Origin: Paludibacteraceae bacterium
GTDB taxonomy: Bacteria > Bacteroidota > Bacteroidia > Bacteroidales > Paludibacteraceae
Length of the DNA stretch: 64,000 nt
Assembly: GCA_024401535.1 (NCBI GenBank)
Contig: JAKSKX010000007.1
Span: forward strand, 35,891 to 99,890
Direction: 5' to 3'
This document shows, one piece after another, positions 61,531-64,000 of the stretch. The number at the start of each line of letters is the position of its first letter. Position 1 is the stretch's first letter. The translations under genes were made by a program, and so were the position numbers. Below the pieces are notes generated by a model. It was not told the origin of the DNA. It searched no databases and worked only from the letters and a program-made list of their open reading frames with translations.

Positions 61531-61538
61531 CAAAAGTA
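61531..61538 (-). promoter_or_regulatory. -7 promoter box of the 57-61 kb operon
   Basis: Read on the minus strand this is TACTTTTG. No clear -33 TTTG. No other minus-strand promoter is evident before the gene at 57105. Confidence 0.6.
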
Positions 61539-61589
61539 CATTATTTTTGTGAAATGGATTGTCTCATATTTAATTATATCTGTTTAGGG

Positions 61590-61621
61590 TTGCGTATTTC
61601 TTTTATTTTATATTATCTTTG
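61590..61621 (+). promoter_or_regulatory. promoter of the glycosyltransferase-epimerase pair
   Basis: TATCTTTG (61614-61621) with TTG at 61590-61592 (spacing 21). A second forward -7-like box, TATTTTTG, lies at 61542-61549. The leader would be about 78 bases. Confidence 0.6.
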
Positions 61622-61704
61622 CGCAGTATATGCTTGTTTGTGTCGTTTTTTCGACGCACAACGTATATGGTTCAAAGTCTGAATCTAATCAAGAAAAACA
61701 AGTA

Positions 61705-62523
61705 ATGAAGGTCACTGCTTCAATTGTAACATATAATACAGACGGGGAAGAACTGGACAAATGTATCTGCTCTATGCTTGATGACGGTGTAGAGAAGGTT
61801 TATGTATCAGACAATTCCGAAAATGACTCGTTACGTTCCCTTTGTGAAGGCCGTGATAAAGTTGAGTATGTTTTCAATGGCGCAAATCTTGGTTACGGTG
61901 CAGGTCATAATGTCGCAATAAGGAAAGCTCAGAAGGAGGGGACAACATATCACCTAGTGATAAATGCTGATGTCTATTTTGACAAAGGTGTAATTCCGGC
62001 TTTGACCGAGTATATGGACACGAATCAAGATGTGGCGATGGCGCATCCGAAAGTGCTGTATCCGAACGGTGAACTGCAATATACAGTCAGGCTTCTGCCC
62101 TCACCCAAAACTTTGATATTTAGAAGATTCATGTCTCCGGCAGCGGTAGAGGAGATGAACTATACCTATCTGCTGAAGTTCGCAGACCACGACAAGGAGA
62201 TGAATGTCCCCTATCATCAGGGAAGCTTCATGTTCTTCAGAGTGAGCTGTTTTGACAAGGTGGGCATGTTTGACGAGAGATTCTTCCTTTACCCCGAGGA
62301 TATAGACATAACAAGGAGAATGCACAAGCACTACAGGACTATGTATTTTCCCAAGGTTTCAGTTATCCATAAGCACATGCAAGCCTCGTACAAGAGCAAG
62401 GAGATGCTTAAGGTTCACATGATGAATATGATTAAGTATTTTAACAAGTGGGGCTGGATCTTTGACAGGGAGAGGGTGGCTTGGAACAAAAGAATAATCG
62501 CGGAGTACTCGCAAAACAAGTAA
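61705..62523 (+). CDS. GT2-family glycosyltransferase, rhamnosyltransferase-like
   Basis: A 272-residue family 2 glycosyltransferase. It begins TASIVTYNTDGEELDKCICS, then VSDNSENDS and NLGYGAGHNVAIR (GT-A nucleotide-binding pattern) with an INADVYF acidic motif; KVGMFDERFFLYPEDIDITRR follows near residue 200, resembling WbbL-type rhamnosyltransferases. The sugar donor is not certain. ATG 61705 is the start; an in-frame extension to 61630 lies close to the -7 box. The epimerase gene starts 6 bases after its stop, suggesting surface-polysaccharide synthesis. Confidence 0.88.
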   Translation: MKVTASIVTYNTDGEELDKCICSMLDDGVEKVYVSDNSENDSLRSLCEGRDKVEYVFNGANLGYGAGHNVAIRKAQKEGTTYHLVINADVYFDKGVIPALTEYMDTNQDVAMAHPKVLYPNGELQYTVRLLPSPKTLIFRRFMSPAAVEEMNYTYLLKFADHDKEMNVPYHQGSFMFFRVSCFDKVGMFDERFFLYPEDIDITRRMHKHYRTMYFPKVSVIHKHMQASYKSKEMLKVHMMNMIKYFNKWGWIFDRERVAWNKRIIAEYSQNK

Positions 62524-62528
62524 AATTG

Positions 62529-63539
62529 ATGAACTATATAATTTTCGGAGGAACAGGCTTTATCGGCACGCATCTTGCCAAACTGATCAAGTCGTCGAAT
62601 CCTGACGCAAAAATATTCAACCTTGACATAGTGAAGCAAGGTGATCCTCTGCCATCAGTGAAGGACTACAAGCCTGCACTATGCAAAGGCGAGGAGCATC
62701 CGGCTGAATATATCCATTGCGATGTCAGGAAGCCTATACACGTTGATTTCGAGCCGACCTCCGAAGATATAATATTTAATTTTGCCGCTGTCCACAGAAC
62801 TCCCGGGCATGAAGATTTCGAGTACTTCGACACGAATGTCAATGGGGCGCAGAATGTGACCGACTTTGCCGAGAGATACGGAATAAAGTCAATCGTTTTC
62901 TCTTCGTCCATAGCAGTGTATGGTGCATCTGAGGACTTGAAGTCAGAGGATTCCCTTCCAACTTCCATGACATCGTACGGAACATCCAAACTGCAGGCTG
63001 AAAGCATTCACATGACTTGGCAGGCAAAAGATCCGGAACGCAGACTTCTGATAGTCAGACCTGGAGTGGTGTTTGGCAAGGGTGAGAATGGAAATTTCAC
63101 AAGGCTTCACAAGGCTATTAAGACATTTCGGTTCGCATATCCAGGGCGCAAGGACACTATAAAGGCGTGCATGTATGTCAAGGAGCTTGTGAACTTCATA
63201 ATGTGGTATATCAAGAATCCTGTAAGGGATGTTGACGTGTATAACTGTACGTTTGAGCCAGCCTTTACAATTTCTCAAATATGTAACGCCATGAAGAGAG
63301 CTACCAACCTTAACAGGTTTATTCTTCTGATACCTTCATGGATATTGATGCCTGCGGCGGCAGTGATAGGTGTTTTGGGCGCTCCTATGGGAATATGTCC
63401 AGCCAGAGTAAAGAAGCTCATGGTCTCTACAAACATATCTGGAAAGAAACTTGCTTCATCGGGCTATGTCTTCAAATATACTTTTGAAGAGGCTTTGAAT
63501 GACTGGTTCAAGGACAATGACAATGTCTGCCTTGAATAG
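62529..63539 (+). CDS. NAD-dependent epimerase/dehydratase, SDR family
   Basis: A 336-residue extended short-chain dehydrogenase. The nucleotide-binding IIFGGTGFIGTHLAKL opens the protein; SSIAVYG and YGTSK (catalytic Tyr and Lys) lie near residues 125-155. A hydrophobic stretch near residues 260-285 (FILLIPSWILMPAAAVIGVLG) suggests a C-terminal membrane contact. The exact sugar substrate is unknown. It is paired with the glycosyltransferase upstream. Confidence 0.87.
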   Translation: MNYIIFGGTGFIGTHLAKLIKSSNPDAKIFNLDIVKQGDPLPSVKDYKPALCKGEEHPAEYIHCDVRKPIHVDFEPTSEDIIFNFAAVHRTPGHEDFEYFDTNVNGAQNVTDFAERYGIKSIVFSSSIAVYGASEDLKSEDSLPTSMTSYGTSKLQAESIHMTWQAKDPERRLLIVRPGVVFGKGENGNFTRLHKAIKTFRFAYPGRKDTIKACMYVKELVNFIMWYIKNPVRDVDVYNCTFEPAFTISQICNAMKRATNLNRFILLIPSWILMPAAAVIGVLGAPMGICPARVKKLMVSTNISGKKLASSGYVFKYTFEEALNDWFKDNDNVCLE

Positions 63540-63684
63540 TTTTGTCGAATAATAGTTCTCGGATATGAAGCAGAAGCGGTCGGCTGAGCGGGAATAGGGC
63601 TTAAGTTTGGTTGTTTGTTGTGAATTGTAAATCTTTGATATTCAAACGTAAATAAAACTTTATTCAAAAAAAAGATTAAAAAGA

Positions 63685-63715
63685 TTTGCAAAAAAGAAAT
63701 TAAGTAGTAATTTTG
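63685..63715 (+). promoter_or_regulatory. promoter of the tRNA cluster
   Basis: TTTG (63685-63688) and TAATTTTG (63708-63715) are 19 bases apart, a textbook Bacteroidota promoter. Transcription would start near 63721, about 14 bases before tRNA-Phe. Confidence 0.8.
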
Positions 63716-63734
63716 CATCGCATTTGAGAAGAAT

Positions 63735-63807
63735 GGTGCCATAGCTCAGTTGGTAGAGCAAAGGACTGAAAATCCTTGTGTCCCCGGTTCGATTCCTGGT
63801 GGTACCA
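63735..63807 (+). tRNA. tRNA-Phe (anticodon GAA)
   Basis: A full cloverleaf: acceptor GGTGCCA/TGGTACC with one G-U, D arm GCTC...GAGC, anticodon stem AAGGA/TCCTT with loop CTGAAAA, T arm CCCGG/CCTGG with TTCGATT, and discriminator A. The 3' CCA is not encoded (ACTC follows). Confidence 0.95.
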
Positions 63808-63817
63808 CTCAAACAAT

Positions 63818-63895
63818 GGTCTTATAGCTCAGTTGGTTCAGAGCACCTGCCTTACAAGCAGGGGGTCCTAGGTTCGAATCCTAGTGGGACCACCA
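63818..63895 (+). tRNA. tRNA-Val (anticodon TAC), copy 1
   Basis: Cloverleaf with acceptor GGTCTTA/TGGGACC, anticodon stem CCTGC/GCAGG and loop CTTACAA, T loop TTCGAAT, discriminator A and an encoded CCA. Reads all four GTN codons only with wobble; the second copy is identical. Confidence 0.95.
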
Positions 63896-63923
63896 CTCGA
63901 AAGAGGGTGCTTAAATATATTTT

Positions 63924-64000
63924 GGTCTTATAGCTCAGTTGGTTCAGAGCACCTGCCTTACAAGCAGGGGGTCCTAGGTTCGAATCCTAGTGGGACCACC
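63924..64000 (+). tRNA. tRNA-Val (anticodon TAC), copy 2, cut by the window end
   Basis: Identical to the copy at 63818 over its whole visible length. The last base of the encoded CCA lies beyond the window. Confidence 0.93.

Noticed and set aside
61630-61704. Upstream start for the glycosyltransferase
   Set aside because: It lies almost on the -7 box at 61614-61621 and adds residues unlike the family's N-terminus.

Overview
The window looks like chromosome of a member of the Bacteroidota, most likely order Bacteroidales. Evidence: a gldKLMN type IX secretion (T9SS) locus with a PorP/SprF-type protein; a three-subunit b558-type succinate dehydrogenase/fumarate reductase; a fused KorA plus KorB 2-oxoacid:ferredoxin oxidoreductase; Bacteroidota-typical small families (DUF3098, DUF2795); and many promoters of the form TTTG-N18-21-TAnnTTTG with little sign of Shine-Dalgarno use. 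I cannot name the genus from sequence alone.

Layout. 0-2 kb: a possible gene end, then two small secreted surface proteins (a Fibrobacter-major-paralogue-type domain and a BspA-type leucine-rich repeat). 2-8.3 kb: ftsX, DUF3098, uppP, truB, queA, ilvB, ilvN, all rightward. 8.4-10.7 kb: an AT-rich accessory segment with a long hairpin RNA candidate, an HTH regulator, a two-helix membrane protein and a protein with weak uracil-DNA-glycosylase features. 10.7-16 kb: yraN and a DUF445 gene, converging on a leftward run slyD2-slyD1-aroC-ddl and an HU gene. 16-17.6 kb: a poorly coding stretch and a lipoprotein gene present as two tandem copies. 17.8-25.4 kb: dapB, lepB, DUF3108, an NtrC-like regulator, dCMP deaminase, a CtpA-type protease and menA, apparently one long operon. 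25.5-29.1 kb: sdhCAB/frdCAB. 29.1-37.5 kb: prmA, a DUF2795 protein, then porP-gldK-gldL-gldM-gldN and a secreted GH16 enzyme. 37.5-45.9 kb: korAB, a J-like membrane protein, a YeiH-family transporter and two secreted proteins. 46-56.7 kb: a leftward two-gene unit of a 2,994-residue repeat adhesin and an OmpA/TSP3 protein. 57-61.5 kb: a six-gene leftward operon. 61.6-64 kb: a glycosyltransferase and an epimerase, then tRNA-Phe and two identical tRNA-Val genes.

How the parts fit. MenA supplies menaquinone, the likely partner of the SdhCAB/FrdCAB complex, and KorAB links ferredoxin to 2-oxoacid metabolism, so anaerobic fumarate respiration is a reasonable reading. GldKLMN and PorP form the T9SS core. 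The giant adhesin ends in a clear T9SS sorting domain and the GH16 enzyme in a weaker one, so the window holds both the secretion machine and cargo. The giant adhesin sits directly before an OmpA-type, peptidoglycan-binding protein that may anchor it or help it at the surface.

Most notable signals: the ~117-nt hairpin at 8403-8519 with wobble-preserved pairing and a T-run just before a regulator gene; the exact 465-bp repeat period in the adhesin; a sigma-54-type activator with an altered GAFTGA loop and no DNA-binding domain; a zinc-ribbon-like insertion in UppP; and a four-cysteine N-terminal extension on IlvN. All assignments come from reading the sequence; no database search was run.
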